Shown one piece after another: positions 24,563-38,000 of a stretch of 64,000 nucleotides of DNA. The stretch lies in NCBI GenBank assembly GCA_030141605.1, contig JAQGDQ010000122.1, positions 441,001-505,000 on the forward strand. The letters are read 5' to 3'. The position numbers and the translations under genes were made by a program. This DNA is from Tubiluchus corallicola. Lineage: Eukaryota; Priapulida; Priapulimorpha; Priapulimorphida; Tubiluchidae. The notes beneath the pieces are model-generated. The model was not told the origin of the DNA, ran no database searches, and worked only from the letters and a program-made list of their open reading frames with translations. Numbering within the stretch: position 1 is the first letter of the stretch; every line of letters begins with the position of its first letter.

Positions 24563-27500
24563 TTACCCAACTTTCTGCTCCATCATCAACTTCATGTCAT
24601 CAAGTGGATGTAGATTATCTGTAGGTTGAATGTTGTATTTGTCTACAAGAATTCTCAACACATTGGGTGTCAGGAAAGCCGGCAATTTGGGACCCAGTCG
24701 AATGTTCTTGATTCCCAGATGAAGCAGAGTCAACAGGACAGCAACAGCTTTCTGTTCAAACCAGGAAATAGCAAGGGATATAGGCAGAGAGTTGACATCG
24801 GTGTTGAAAGCATCAGCTAAAGCCGAAGCGACGACCACAGCTCCATATGCATCATTACATTGTCCCATGTCCAGCAAGCGAGGGATTCCTGACTCACCTA
24901 ACATGCCCAGGTCTTTGTAATTAAACCTGTAGAATGAAAGCAATTTGTACAATAACTTTTTCAATTACTTCTCTACATCTTCGTCTGCTTGCAGTTTAAT
25001 CAACTGTGTTGTGTTTCCTTATACGACCTGACATGCAGCAAGCTAGAAACTGGTGTGCAACAACACAGTCCTACTTAACTGGATTTTCATGAAACATGAC
25101 TCTTTGCCAAGGTGTCTGTAAGATGATGTCACTGACCATCTTAGCATCATTCGGAGGTGAATACACACACACACACTCTATGAGGCAAACAGCAAGAAAC
25201 AGTATGGCTACTAAAACCACCAACAACGAGTATTTTTTGAAGCAGTTCACCCAAGAAGCCTTGGAACAACAGTTCTTAACTACGATTGACTAGTCACCAA
25301 TCAGAGCACCTTGCTACTCGGCAACACATTTTCCTCAAAATGATGTTGACGAGAATGCTCAATGACTTTATGCTACCAGGATTGCAAAGCTTCATATACA
25401 ATTCTGACAGCCTTTCACCATCAATCAAATACAGTGCTTTTAAATTCTTATTAAACAGCAGCAGCTAAAACATTTGTAAGATAAGCAATGGGTGGCTGCA
25501 AATAGTTCAAAATTAGCAAACATCTTTTCATAGAAGTTATTACTGTGATGCTAGTGTTGCAACAGATATTTGATAAGCAAGAAATTACAGCATTGAACTG
25601 AAATCTGATCTGACCTATACTAACAATACAACTTTGAACAAGTCTTAAGTGGGTTAAGATCATTGAAGTCGGAAACAATGAAGTAACTGCATTACTCAAA
25701 GCAATAAAACGCAATACACTTATACACAAAAACTAGAAAAACATTTCCCACAGTTACAATATAATACAATATAATATATGTAAAGTAAAAATTCACCTGT
25801 ACTTGGCACAGCCCAAGGTCAATACGACTGTATCTTGTGGTAAACTTTCTACAAGTGTGGAGTAATAACTTCTACGATTTTCTGAGCCATCGCATCCGCC
25901 CACAACAAAAATTCTTTTAAGTCCTCCACTTTTTACTGCATCTATTACCTGAAATGTATACAAAGTGAAAAAACATGAGCTACATGTCAGTGTTAGCATA
26001 GCATCCAAGTCATTCTTTGCTATTCTTTTTAGTTTAAGAACAAACATTTGTGCTGTAACCTGTGTACATTATATACAGTAAAACTGTTACAGTGTGTAAA
26101 TAATTTATAAGTAACTACTTCCTATCTGAGAAGTTGTGGGATCGATTCCAAGTTGGGTATCTTACTCTGACAGACGAGTAAATTCTGAGAGTAAACTCAG
26201 AAGCGTGAACGGTTTTGCAAGTTCTGCCGGTAAGTTTTTGCGAACTTTCCCAAGAGTTGCTGCAAATTCTCTCCAACAGTAAGCATGAGTTTACACTCAG
26301 CAAAACTCAAGACAGTTCTTGCAAAGCCGTTCACACTTGCGTGTTTACTCTCAGAGAGAATTCGCTAGAGGAAACTTGATAGTCTGAATGTGCCGTAACT
26401 GTGTAGTGTTTTCGACAATTATGACATGTCACAATAAACACAATAAACTAGAACATTAAAGCAAAAAAATGATGCAAGTGTAATACATAATCTATTTTAC
26501 AGATCAAACCGTTACAGCAAAATGTGAGATTTAAAACATAAATGAAAATACCCTGAATGCTTGGCCTCCTCGAAAATTACTTTAAGGGTGTGCACAAACA
26601 ATATGTAATCTGTCCCTGTTGCTTCAAGAGTAAGATTACAGTCAAAATTATATTAATTCACCAATATAATTACTTGGGATTAAAACAAAACAACAAGTGG
26701 GTGTGAGTACCCAGCAATAGTGATATGATATGAAGCACATTTCACTATTATTTCTAAAAGCAAACTTTATTAAAATCACAAAATAAGCAAATATCTATAA
26801 AACACGCTCTAATTTAATACCAGAAATTGGACCAGTTGACTGCAGGCATTCACAATGGTGGATATTTACCTTTTTTGCATAAACTCATGAAGGTAAAAAG
26901 TTGTAAAAATACTGTAGTGATATGCTTCATTTTCTAATTTCCTTTTTAAAAACAGTGTCTACAATCAACAACATTTTGAGACATGCATACCTTTCCGGCA
27001 TTAGCAAGCAGGAAGTCGTGCCCAAATCCTACAGTCAACTTCCCGTCTCTGTCTTTGTAGGAATCACAAAACTCCCGAGTATAGCCTTCGCAGCTCATAG
27101 CAGAGGACAGCAGGTCTGCCATGTGATCGTCACGTGATAAATCCAAGTGTTTACAGCCTTTAACAAATGGGGAATTCTCATCAAGTGACAATTTCAATTT
27201 TATATGGATATGTAACAAAACAAGGTTATGTAACATTAACACAAATTATGTCAGCAAACAACAACAAAATTTGCGTGTAATTCTTAGGTCACGATAATGA
27301 ACCTTTTACAGTACACAACTTTTTCCATTTTGCTGTTGTTACTCGTGCAGGTGTTGTCCAAATGTTTATGAAGAGAAGTTAACAGCTCCGACATTTTGTA
27401 AAGGATGGTAATCACAATTTATAAGATAAATATTTGTCATGAACAATTTAATTAATGAAATTACCTGACCACCCGACATCGTTTAGGGTGAAAAGTCTGT

Positions 27501-30500
27501 CCTTGTACGAGTGATGTGGTTCAATGATGCAGTTTGTTGTCACGACGATCGGACCGGGAAATCTCGGAAACTCAAATTTCTGCAGCATCCAAGCTCCTCC
27601 AAAATGTCCCACCAGATTCTGAGAGATTGCAGTGATTAGCGACAAATCATCAAATTCTTTAGCCAAATTAAACTCAAGGAATGGAATTTGCAAAAACTTG
27701 AGCTAATTTGAACTCAGCGCTCTGAATGTATAGACAAACTGTATTCTATGCAATTCAAATTTTTGAATAAACCATTTTGTTTTTTGCTTCTTTTATTGAA
27801 AATAATATGATATATAAAAAAAAACAATTGTATTCTAACAATGTAACAAATATGACATTCTCAAGTAAGAAGCAATGAAATTTCTATAACAGCACCGTCA
27901 ATCCATAACATGTCTAACATAATACCGTGATGACAGATTTTCATACTACAATATCTAGATCACAAAAGGCAACAACTTTTGCTATCTTGGTCATGCGACC
28001 ACATCAGCCTAGACTAACCTTAATGAATTTACCTTATATTTGCGCAATTTGGGATATCCGTGAGCTGGCAGCATCTCTCCGTGTGTATAAACATTGATAC
28101 CAGTTTTCTCAGTAGCTTTCAGTACAGCCAAAAGATCAACAAGATCATGGCCAGACACAAGGATCGCCTTAAACGATAAAGGAAAAGAAGAATTATAATC
28201 GAGCTATTATTAAAACGTACAGCTCCTAGGAAAGTGACTCTCGAAGATATCGCATGATACAAAATGCATCACTTTTCATGAGCACATTCATGTCTAATGG
28301 CACGTTCAGATTAGCGAGTTTTCAGGTCTTGTGAACTTGCTCAGTCACTCGCCAAGTAATTTCCAAGCGTGATCAGACTAGAGAACAAATCTTGCTGCGA
28401 GTTAATCTCCGAAGTGTCGAGAGTTAACTCGACAAGGCATTCATACTAGCTTGTAGGAAATCAACTCGCAGCACCTGTTACAGAATTTGCAATAACTTGC
28501 CAACAGTAACTCACAAAGCAGTTCACACGTGTGAGATTGCTGTCACGGAGGAAACTCGTATCAGAAACTCACTAATCTGAATGCACAGTAATAGGTAGTG
28601 ATAGTACTATGAATACGTTTAACGCTTGGCTGTTAACTTCCTTCAAAGAAACAAAATAATCCTTTTTGTGGAGTTTAGTGCAAGCACACTGCAAACTAGA
28701 ATCCAACACTCAATGGTAAGGTCTACGCAAAGCTGATATTTGTGGCAAAACAGGATCCTGGCTAAATATAAAGGCTAACATTCTAAGATGAGGCACTAAA
28801 ATATGACATAAAAGACATATTTCTATTCAACTAGGACTACAAAACTAATTTACGTAGTGAGAGACTAGTGTTCACCAGTCATTCACCAGTCTCTCACTAT
28901 GTAAATTAGTTTTGTAGTCCTAGTTGAATAGAAATATGTCTTTCATGTCATATTTTAGTGCCTCATCTTAGAATGTTAGCCTTTATATTGAGCCAGGATC
29001 CTGTTTTGCCACAAATATCAGCTTTGCGTAGACCTTACCATTGAGTGTTAGATTCTAGTTTGCAGTGTGCTTGCAGATACCATTCTTCTGAAAAATCTTG
29101 TAAAATTTTCGGGATTTTGTAAAATTTTCAAAAATTTAATTCACTTTGAATCATAAATATTGATAAAAATAGCTTGAGACCACATATCTTCATCAGAAAT
29201 GCAGGAAGTTACCCCAACCATTGATCTCCTTACTAATTCTTGCAGTTATTATATCATGCAATCAAGTTTTCAATTAAAACAAGAAGTAAAAGACAAAGAT
29301 CAGGAACCAATGACAGAAATTTCAAATTATACCTTTCCAGGCACAGGAGCTGTTGAGACCTCGTGGGGAGATGGAGTTCCAAACTGGTCACGATGACCCT
29401 TGTCCAGCAGTTCCATGCCTTTCAAATTTACTTCACCAACCCGCAAAGCCAATCCCAGGTTCGTGGCCAAATTGGTCCTGTCAGATTCTGCACTAGTTTC
29501 TAAGAAATCGACTGCCTAAATGTTTTTCACAAAAATCGGTAGAAATCATTCAACTCATTATAAAGTTCTTCACTGGGGAGTACCATGAATGGAAAAGATG
29601 GCTGCCTGTCTGATTATTGACAGCTGTTCGTAAAGCATGAGCTAAACAAATGTTCATTCGTAATGTTAACTTACGGAATAGTTATCATATACTGCTGGCA
29701 GTTTCTATACTCACACTACTTTTACTGATGTGCTGAATTGATATGAAGGATCAGTAGCAGTTTAGATGGATTATGCTCAATAGGATTGACATTTTTGAAG
29801 TTTTTTTTTGGTACGATACTGCCAGAGAATCAAACTTATAAAATGACTTTTCAGAAAAAACACGCCAGGCTGTTTTACCAACATATTGATCTATTCGATA
29901 TATTTATATTGAAATATCCACGTAATTATTTTCCTCTGCATGCAATATCAGTTACAATTTAAATCACAGTTATTCAGTACTACTATGCTTTGTAACTTTA
30001 GTTCCTTAAATACAGCAATAGCAATGATGCAACTGCTGTGAACAAAATCTTAAACTGAAAATCTTTAATCCTGCTGATCGATACTGAATGGCACGGAACC
30101 AAGTTGGTTTAACCGTACATCATCAGCAGCTGGTAGTCTTGAAATTTTACGAACTTTTACAAAGATCTTTCAGCAAAACAGCCATTTCTGTGTGAGAGCA
30201 AAGGAAGAAGCTAAATGACCAGATCAAATACGATTACTTTTATGAGATCTGATGATGTGATTAGTGTGTGTAATCAATTAATAACTGGCCAACCTGCAAA
30301 AAGAATTTTGTGCATAAACTCACAACACACAACCACCCACGCCCCACTCACAACACACCATCCACACTAACCCACTGCACCAATCATAACACACCATCCA
30401 CACCGCACCACACCTCCTACGCCATACAACAACACTAGTGTTGATATTGAAACCAGTGTAGACATGGAAAACAAGTGTTAATATGGAAATAGTCAAACAG

Positions 30501-33500
30501 TCATACATTGGCAAAGCAAATCATCTTTAATATTTTACACAATCTTTCATTTAATTTATATTATTGATTTTACTTGCATATATATATATATATATATATA
30601 TGTATTGCCACCCACACCATAGCACACCACCCACATAAAATGAAATGCAACCTTTTGCAAATAGTTACCTCAAATACAAATGCAGAAATGTCTCGTGACT
30701 CTTGTCCCAGCAAAGCTGCATGTCTGGCATAAGTCGCCATTCCCTTCAAGCCAAAGATAATCATCTGCCGAACTCCATGCAAATCTGCTCCGTAAATGGC
30801 TTCTTCAAGGCGCAGTCCAAATTTCTTACCTGCCAAAGATGTAAAAGCCACTTTAGTGAATCGTCCTTATTTAGAGTATTAAAACTGATTATTTAAAACA
30901 AAATCATGATTACATTTCAATTTAAAAACGACTGCCAGTGCAATATACTTATTAACTTCTAGTCCTGATGTCGTTTTCAAAGTAAAACGCTTTTAATATT
31001 TTTAATAAAGACATTCATATATTTTTAACCAAATGACTACGAGTGTATGAAGTTAATCAATGCGAACCTGGCTAGTGAATGGACACATGACCGATGGGTT
31101 CAGTACTGTTTTGAGGTGTCTCAACTGCCACGCTATATAAATATTCAATTTGTTTAGAGGACAATATATATCAAGTCAGTTCAGTGTTTGCTCGTAACGG
31201 ATTTTCCTTGATGAGTTCTGGTCCTGCCACAAACAGCAACACTGAGCAGACCATGTCATTAAGTGCATGATCCCAGTTTGCAACACGCCAAACTGTATAA
31301 AAAAATGACTCGGCTTACAAGGAATTTGTTATAACATTTTATATGCGACCAACTGGTATCATTGCTCAACAAATGAAGAAGCTATCTCTTCCATTTCTAC
31401 AAAGTTTTCTACAGTTATAGAATCCACAGTACTTTTCCTTTTTTTAAAAGTAAAATTGTTCATTTATTATCCACAATAAGTAACTCTTCCTGTGACTTAC
31501 CTTCTTCTGCAAGAGTATGTACATCTTCCGCAGGAGGGCGATATGTGGCTGGACCTTCAGGAAATGCTTCAGGTTTTGCTCCTTGTTCCTACGAGGTAAA
31601 CCGTTTTCAGACAATTAGTGTTTAAAAGCACGTGAAAGGAATTTCATACTCTCACAGATTTATGACACATGTATAAGCTAAATTCAGTTAAGCAGAATGA
31701 CAGCGTTAGTCATTTTATGGTGAAACTGTTATGGTCTGTTTATGACACGAGCATTTCTTAATATAATGTCTTGTCATTGTTTACTTTAAGGTCTGTTCTT
31801 TATAAGATAAATCAAAATGAGACAGATCCAATCATCAGTGAATAGGAATGGAAGTGTAAATTACTAGTGTGATATATTAAACTGATGTGATAAAGGTAAT
31901 TGTCAAGTATTTTTATTATAATTATATTAAGTCTGACCTTGCAAGTAGAAAAATATAGTTCTTTTACAGCATCCCTGTGTTTGAGTGCCTCAGAAATGTA
32001 GACAAGAAACCTATCTGGGTCAAAGTTCACATTTGTTAGTGTGCTGCAAAAAGAAACAAAAGTAAAATTAACACAAGCAGAACAATAAACAAACAAAAAC
32101 GCTGTTTTCTTTTTGGAAATAGTTACCCAAAATAAGCCTAGTGAACATTTTGGACAGATGTTACCACAGAATTCGAGCAGTTTTAAAAGATTTAAACCAG
32201 ATCCAAAAAAACAGAAAACTTCGTCTACAGATTTCTTAAAATTCACGAAGCATGATATTGAAGTTGTGTCCAAGCAAGCGAGCGGCGTAGAATGATGCGT
32301 GACAATAAATGTGATGGTCAATAAATCTAGTTCCTCCTTAATTCCATTGTTTGAAATAAGAATAATAATTTAGATAATTTGGAATAATTTAGAATAATTT
32401 AAATAATTTGGAACAATATAGAATAATTTGGATAATTAATTGTGCCAGACAGACTTTAAGCAGAATGTATAAGTATTTTAGAGAGCACCAATTGAATTAT
32501 GATCATCGAACTTTATTGTCACTGCCACATTCTCATGTTTGATCACACTATATATTGTACTAATTAAAATTTCTGAATGCTAATTCATAAAATTTTCAGA
32601 ACTACTTGAATCATAAACTACTACAGCTGTTGCTGCTAATATGTCAAGTTACATACCAAAACAATTCCAATGAATTTAATCAGAGAACATTTGTACCAAA
32701 TTAAATTAATTAAATGAACTTACAATATCTACTCATATTAGCATTTATTGCAGTAATTTGATGGCTACATTGCTGTGATGCATGCAGTTCATCATCATTC
32801 ACAAAGAATATGCAAACTGTGGTATGTATTATTGGTGTGCAAATAACAGAATTAGTCAGTGTAACATATACATTGGCACACAATGGATTATTGTAAAACA
32901 TACGCTGATAGTCTCTTATACGTTGGCATACAACGTGAATGGGTAATATAAAACTATGATCTATAATTTAATGCTCACTCTAAAAGAACAGGTCTAAGCA
33001 ACTTTAAAATACTCATTAAAGGGATCATGGAAGTTCTAAAGTACTTGCTCACCTGAACAATGCTGAGTACATAAAATCGTACACTTCATTATTAAGATGT
33101 CTGCCCAGCTTGTTGACACGATGCCCGTACAAGGCCAGACCACGCAAGATGTACGTCAACAAATCTTGCAGGTGCGAAACCTCAGCAGTTTTTCCGCAAA
33201 CTCCGATCGTAGTGCACCCCTTCCGATTCTTGGTTTGTTCACATTGAAAACAAAACATGTCTGAAAATAAGTAATGAAAATCATAAAAAATCTTGTGCAC
33301 AAAGCTGTTTTATTACATTGGTCAATTCGTAATGTTTTAACTAGTGAAAAAATATGTGAGCCAATTAGAGCTATGTGCTCTGCTGTGCTGCAGTAGCACA
33401 AATAAGATAACCTCACTAAATAACATAGAGGCAACAATTTGTTTTCTACACTACCCACAGTCATGAAAGCTAATTCATTCGAAAATCAGACATATGATAT

Positions 33501-34341
33501 ATGCACGATTTCAGCTGTAGTAGACCGGACATAACTGACTGTGGCACACGTACAATATCAGTCAAGTAAATTGCAAGTGAATAACAGAAAGAAATGGACA
33601 GTCAGTACCATTGCGACCACTTAGCCACAACTTACTAGAGCCTAGTTATTAGCCTTTTCACATGGCAACAAGAACTTTTGTTAAACTTACATTTCATACT
33701 AACTTTCATAGTAATAATATAACTCTCTTATTTTCATATTAATGAAAATAATTAGTTAACTAACTAATTAATAAAGCAAGATTGATTATCAAGTTATTAA
33801 TGATATAAGTCTTCCATCCTAAGGAGAAATTTTATGACTAGCATGGAAAAAATGAATAAAAAAATCATTCCACTGCCAGATTCTGAAACCTGTGCCTCTC
33901 GCTTAGAAGTTGCCAAAAATGCAATAGAGTTGGCAAGAATACCTGCTAGAAAGCCACTGGTTCAAATCCAGATTTAGAACATTTTTTACTATTTCTTTTG
34001 CAAGCCAATCATAAGTTCACCTTTACATAATAGAAAATTCATAATGTCATACAGATTAAGTGAAAATTAACAAAACTTCTCAGTATTTCACTAAGAAATT
34101 TGAAAGACATGAGATCTGAATAGCACTAGAAGCTGCGCTACAATAATCATATAATACCTTCAGTATCGGCATTCGCTGCTCTGGCTTTTGTGGTATAGCT
34201 TCTCAACTTAACCTCTCCAAGATTTCGCAAAATAGTCCTGTTAAAGGGAGCCACGTGTCTCTCTAAAACACTGCATCGCCCTGCTGTTAGATAGCGCACA
34301 GTTGTGGCACGTAACAATGCTCTCAACAATGTGGAAGCCAT
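24563..34341 (-). CDS. HCP: Hybrid-cluster protein (hydroxylamine reductase family), mitochondrial
   Basis: Complete 11-exon gene, 633 aa: exons 34158-34341, 33053-33260, 31938-32043, 31501-31588, 30669-30829, 29333-29515, 28033-28167, 27465-27618, 26991-27157, 25797-25948, 24563-24926 (all minus, GT-AG, phases consistent). Residues 1-62 form an Arg/Ser-rich leader without acidic residues at its start ([18 protein letters not shown]), typical of mitochondrial import. The enzyme follows: Cys65, 68, 77 and 83 (C-x2-C-x8-C-x5-C, cubane Fe-S cluster), then the hybrid-cluster ligands His317 (SGHD), Glu341 ([10 protein letters not shown]), Cys385 (TTNC), Cys481 (VGGCDG), Cys509 (LGCAK), Cys536 (DMGQCND), Glu570 and Lys572 (SWFEQK). 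Spacing tracks bacterial HCP with an offset of 73-77. HCPs reduce hydroxylamine or NO and act in nitrosative stress or protein S-nitrosylation; the role in this animal is inferred. Confidence 0.95.
26150..26393. mobile_element. Truncated relative of the 28298 MITE
   Basis: The right part (TTCACAC..., GAGGAAACT..., GTCTGAATGTGCC) parallels the right end of the element at 28298-28588 (TTCACACG, GGAGGAAACTCG, TCTGAATGCACAG). No clear left terminus. Lies in the HCP intron between exons 26991-27157 and 25797-25948. Confidence 0.4.
28298..28588. mobile_element. MITE with TAA target duplication, Harbinger-like
   Basis: Imperfect terminal inverted repeats (left ...CGTTCAGATTAGCGAGTTTT, right complement ...CATTCAGATTAGTGAGTTTC) with TAA on both sides (28295-28297 and 28589-28591). 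The 3-bp TAA duplication is the habit of PIF/Harbinger elements. Same HCP intron as the hairpin. Confidence 0.6.
28679..29075. repeat. Near-perfect 397-bp foldback (inverted repeat) in an HCP intron
   Basis: Left arm about 28679-28870 and right arm about 28884-29075 are reverse complements with only a few mismatches or indels, around a 13-bp loop that itself carries a short direct repeat (TTCACCAGTCA). The ends read TGCAAGCACACT and its complement. It lies in the intron between HCP exons 29333-29515 and 28033-28167. Either a foldback-type MITE or a small-RNA hairpin. The high arm identity implies recent origin or ongoing conversion. Confidence 0.9.
30319..30425. repeat. C/A-rich low-complexity tract
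   Basis: Irregular reiteration of CACAACACACCATCCACAC-like words in an HCP intron. Confidence 0.6.
30579..30602. repeat. (AT)n microsatellite
   Basis: Uninterrupted AT dinucleotides in an HCP intron, 67 bp from the exon at 30669. Confidence 0.95.
33880..33980 (+). repeat. Possible tRNA-derived SINE relic in HCP intron 1
   Basis: CACTGGTTCAAATCCAGATT fits a B box; the upstream part is only loosely tRNA-like. Confidence 0.3.
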
Positions 34342-34990
34342 CTTCTTCGGAAGTTATTTTATCTGTGCTAGCACAATATCTGCAATTACCAACCAAAAAG
34401 GTTATAAAATTATACCTTTATTTCCCACGTTTCTGTCAGCAACTGCTTTAAAGTAACTATAGCAGGTGTTTATGTGGTCAATTTAATAAAAGAGAAAATT
34501 TGCAAAATTTTCATTAACTTACGCAAAAATGCGAATTGACAGCATGTTGTGGCTGGTAAACACACAAAAATAACAAGCAATTAAAAATGAAGTCATTGTT
34601 ACTGTTATTTTGTTATTTGTGTAAATGTCAAGACAAAATGTTTATCCTCATTTTAGCATCTTGCACCAACACTGAAAGAAGATAACAGTTTTATGTTGAC
34701 CTGAATTTGTCTAGTTTAGACAAGAGAGAAATGTTGAAGACTGGTATGTTAATAGAACAATATAAAGTGATTTATTATAATTAGCCAACACCTATGCGCA
34801 TGCATATACCCCTGGAAATAAGATGTAAATGGGAAATTAAGGGCTGCTCGTCTTAGAGCTTTTTCGTACTGCACTGTTTACAGACAAGAGACTAAGAATG
34901 GTGAATGGCCATTACTTTATTTTGAGAAAAACATCAGAGAAATACATAGTAAACATAGCTAATTATTTCTTGAGAAACATGTTATTGCTA
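34342..34990. other. Spacer upstream of HCP
   Basis: About 650 bp between the HCP start codon and the poly(A) signal of the next minus-strand candidate gene. It should hold the HCP promoter and 5' UTR; no TATA box or other recognisable element is visible. Confidence 0.4.
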
Positions 34991-34996
34991 TTTATT
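34991..34996 (-). terminator. Poly(A) signal for the candidate small gene
   Basis: AATAAA on the minus strand 27 bp after the TAA at 35023-35025. Confidence 0.4.
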
Positions 34997-35022
34997 GTTA
35001 TTTCTAGCATACAAGTTCTTAT

Positions 35023-38000
35023 TTAAGCAGGTATCACAATGATCACGATGTTCTGCTAAAAAGAAATGCCATGGTAACGTTTGCTTCTGTGCTTCATCTG
35101 GTAAACATCAACAAGTATAGATTTAATCTATTCTAGGGCATGCATTGTGTTCAGCTTTATATAGTAATATTGACCCAATTACAATATATCTATACAAACA
35201 TATTTAATCAGTTCACACTGTACTTCATGTGCGTGTGAACAATCTACTATGTAAGCAGTGAGGTGCTGGGTTCAAATCCTGGTCAGTCTGCAATTTTTCA
35301 GTGCTTCCTTCCTCAATTAATTAGATGTTAGGCTTTCCTAATGTGTATGTGCGCGTGTGTGTGCATGCGTATGTGAACGCAGTTGAACAGCTTGTCCTGA
35401 TAGCAATCTACATGGCACGTTACAAGGTAATAAAGATATTTTGTTGTAAAATCCAATATTGCACAGCAGGGCGCGTTGTTCTAATGATCTGAGCGCACAG
35501 GGCAACTTGTTCCACTGATAATAATGTTAATGGTGCATCTTGTTCTAATGCTCGTACATTATGGGGCATGTTGTCCTAGTAATGACATGTATATAGTGCA
35601 CCTTGTGCTACTGAGGGCAGATTGCACTTTTAATGAGGTCAGTAGTGATGCATGAACTGAACTTGCGCAATGTTTCATGTGCAATGGTAATGATAACAGT
35701 AAAAATACTGACGCTGGTCTCGTAAATTCATTTCAGTCAAGTTCCTGGAACGCTAAAACTTTAATTTTTGACTAATCTGCTAGAAGCTGGTGCACAGCGT
35801 GTTTCTAATGCAAATAACTAAGATTTTCTACTGCAAATTATTAATGGTGGCCGGGAGATTTTTTGAGGTGAGAGATTTGCATTTTTTTCAAAGATGCGTT
35901 AAACTTCAGAAGTTCAAATTTCACGATTATTGAGCATTACATGCTGATTTTTGTAAGGCTGTGTTTAAGTTAAATAGACAAGATAATGTGAGACGATGTA
36001 GTTTTTGCCTTCTTTGCTGTGCCGGCAATAAAGTTCAGTGAATCTACATAAAATGAAAATTACAGTGAATTTTAAACAATTTTCATGCTGATATAAATCT
36101 ATAGTCACTATAATGTACTTTGTCAAAAGATTTAACATAATTATGTCATTTTAATTTCAATTCTAATGTCAGCTAATTCAAGATTTTTAAAACAAATGTG
36201 TATCTATGAGTATCTAACAAATTTCAGAATATTATAAAACTGTCTATTTCGCCATGATTTTGTTCTCGATTTTGTTCATGTAATAAGTTTTAGCCATTGT
36301 TTTATTATGACATCATAATAAAGTTCCTCCGTGTTAAAAGTTTACGATAAAAGGGATACCACAGCAACAATAAATGGTGTTCTAAATGGCAAGTTCACAA
36401 AGAGTCAGATTCATGACAACAATAAATGTCATTCTAAAAGACATATCCTGGCAGTTGGCAAGCAAAAACTCAATAAGCGAATAACTTAATGACTTGCAAT
36501 CTAGACTAAGTGCTTTAAAAACTCAGCATTTGAAAGGCTACTGAAAATTGGTCAAAAACGTTCAGTTTAATAATAATGTCAATGAAACATGTTGCATAAA
36601 ACAGACAGTGATAATATTAAGCTAAACACAACATATGTGCTGGAGTACATCAAATCCATACTTGTTGAGACTTACCAGATGAAGCGTAAAGCCAAAACCG
36701 ACAACTGCACGATTTGATCCAGAAGCCATGTCATTACTGATTTGATTACAAAACATTTCATGCTTTGTAATTTAAGAATGGGATTATGGGACTACTACAA
36801 CATTTTGTGACATAACACGTGCACTAGCTGACAACAGTACATTTACATTGTAATGATTATAAACGGAAAATTACAATGTCATGTTACATGGAAACATGGA
36901 CAAGTTAGTTAAAAAGGAATGCAGCAGTATCCGACACAACACATTTCTAGAAAAACACACCTGTGTACATACCTTTAGGTGCTTAAACTACTCTAAACGC
37001 TATTGTAGGTAAAACACTTCTATAGTGCTTTAAACACTAATTTACTAAACACTACGTTACTGCAAAAATACACAAATTCACAGATGTGTGATATTACTCA
37101 CTTTATTGGGTAATCGCTATTCAGACACCGTCTCTGATACACTATCAGACTGTTCACAATACTCTGATACACTCTAACAGACTGTTCACTATACAGTAAA
37201 GTAGGGCCTGTTTTTAATCTGATTAAAAATCCGCCTTGCACGAAATTAACTGTTCACAATACTCTGTCACTATGGTGATCACTGCAAGCCAAATGCAATG
37301 TTGCAGTATCACTGACAACGTAAAGCCATGGTCATAATCCGCAAGGGCTAAACAGTAACAAAATCTCTGCTTCCGTAACAGCTTCAAGCTATCCAGCTTT
37401 ACGATTTGAGCGACTGCAGACAGATCAATAGAGGGATCCGGGAAACGCCAATCAGCTGGCAGGGATCCACCTCGCAATAGCCAATCAGACGTTGTAGCTG
37501 GCTCACTGCCAGCACTGCTTTGAATGAATCAGCTGCCTCAAAACTTACACACAAACAGCAGGGTGAACGCGAGTTCAGAATATAAAAATTATCATACTTA
37601 AAATAATGATAAATAAATATAAAAACTTAACGATACCAACTATACTGCGAAAGTGAGATTAAAAATCATTAATTAATTTTAGTCTGACAAAAAAGCCACA
37701 CAAAAGTTTCAGATGAACCAAACATGCAGGAAATTCTACAAAAAACTGAATCTTTTCAAAATTCTGTCTGTTCCAAGACAGTTGGCTTTCTATTTTGTCA
37801 AATTTGAGAATTTGACTTTGTATAAAGAAACAATTTAAAAAATATACTGACTTCAAATTTCTAGACTTCATTGGGGGGTCAAGGTTCAGATAGGGATTTG
37901 CTGCTGCTCGAGGTCGGGGTTCAGAACGCTAACTGAGTTCAAGGTCGAGATATTTCGGGTTCAGCATGAAGTGAACGTGACCCGGATTCGGGTCAGGACC

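Noticed and set aside
37223-37477. 84-residue minus-strand open frame
   Set aside because: No recognisable domain, it overlaps the tandem repeat at 37126-37197 region, and the CCAAT boxes lie inside it. Most likely chance.
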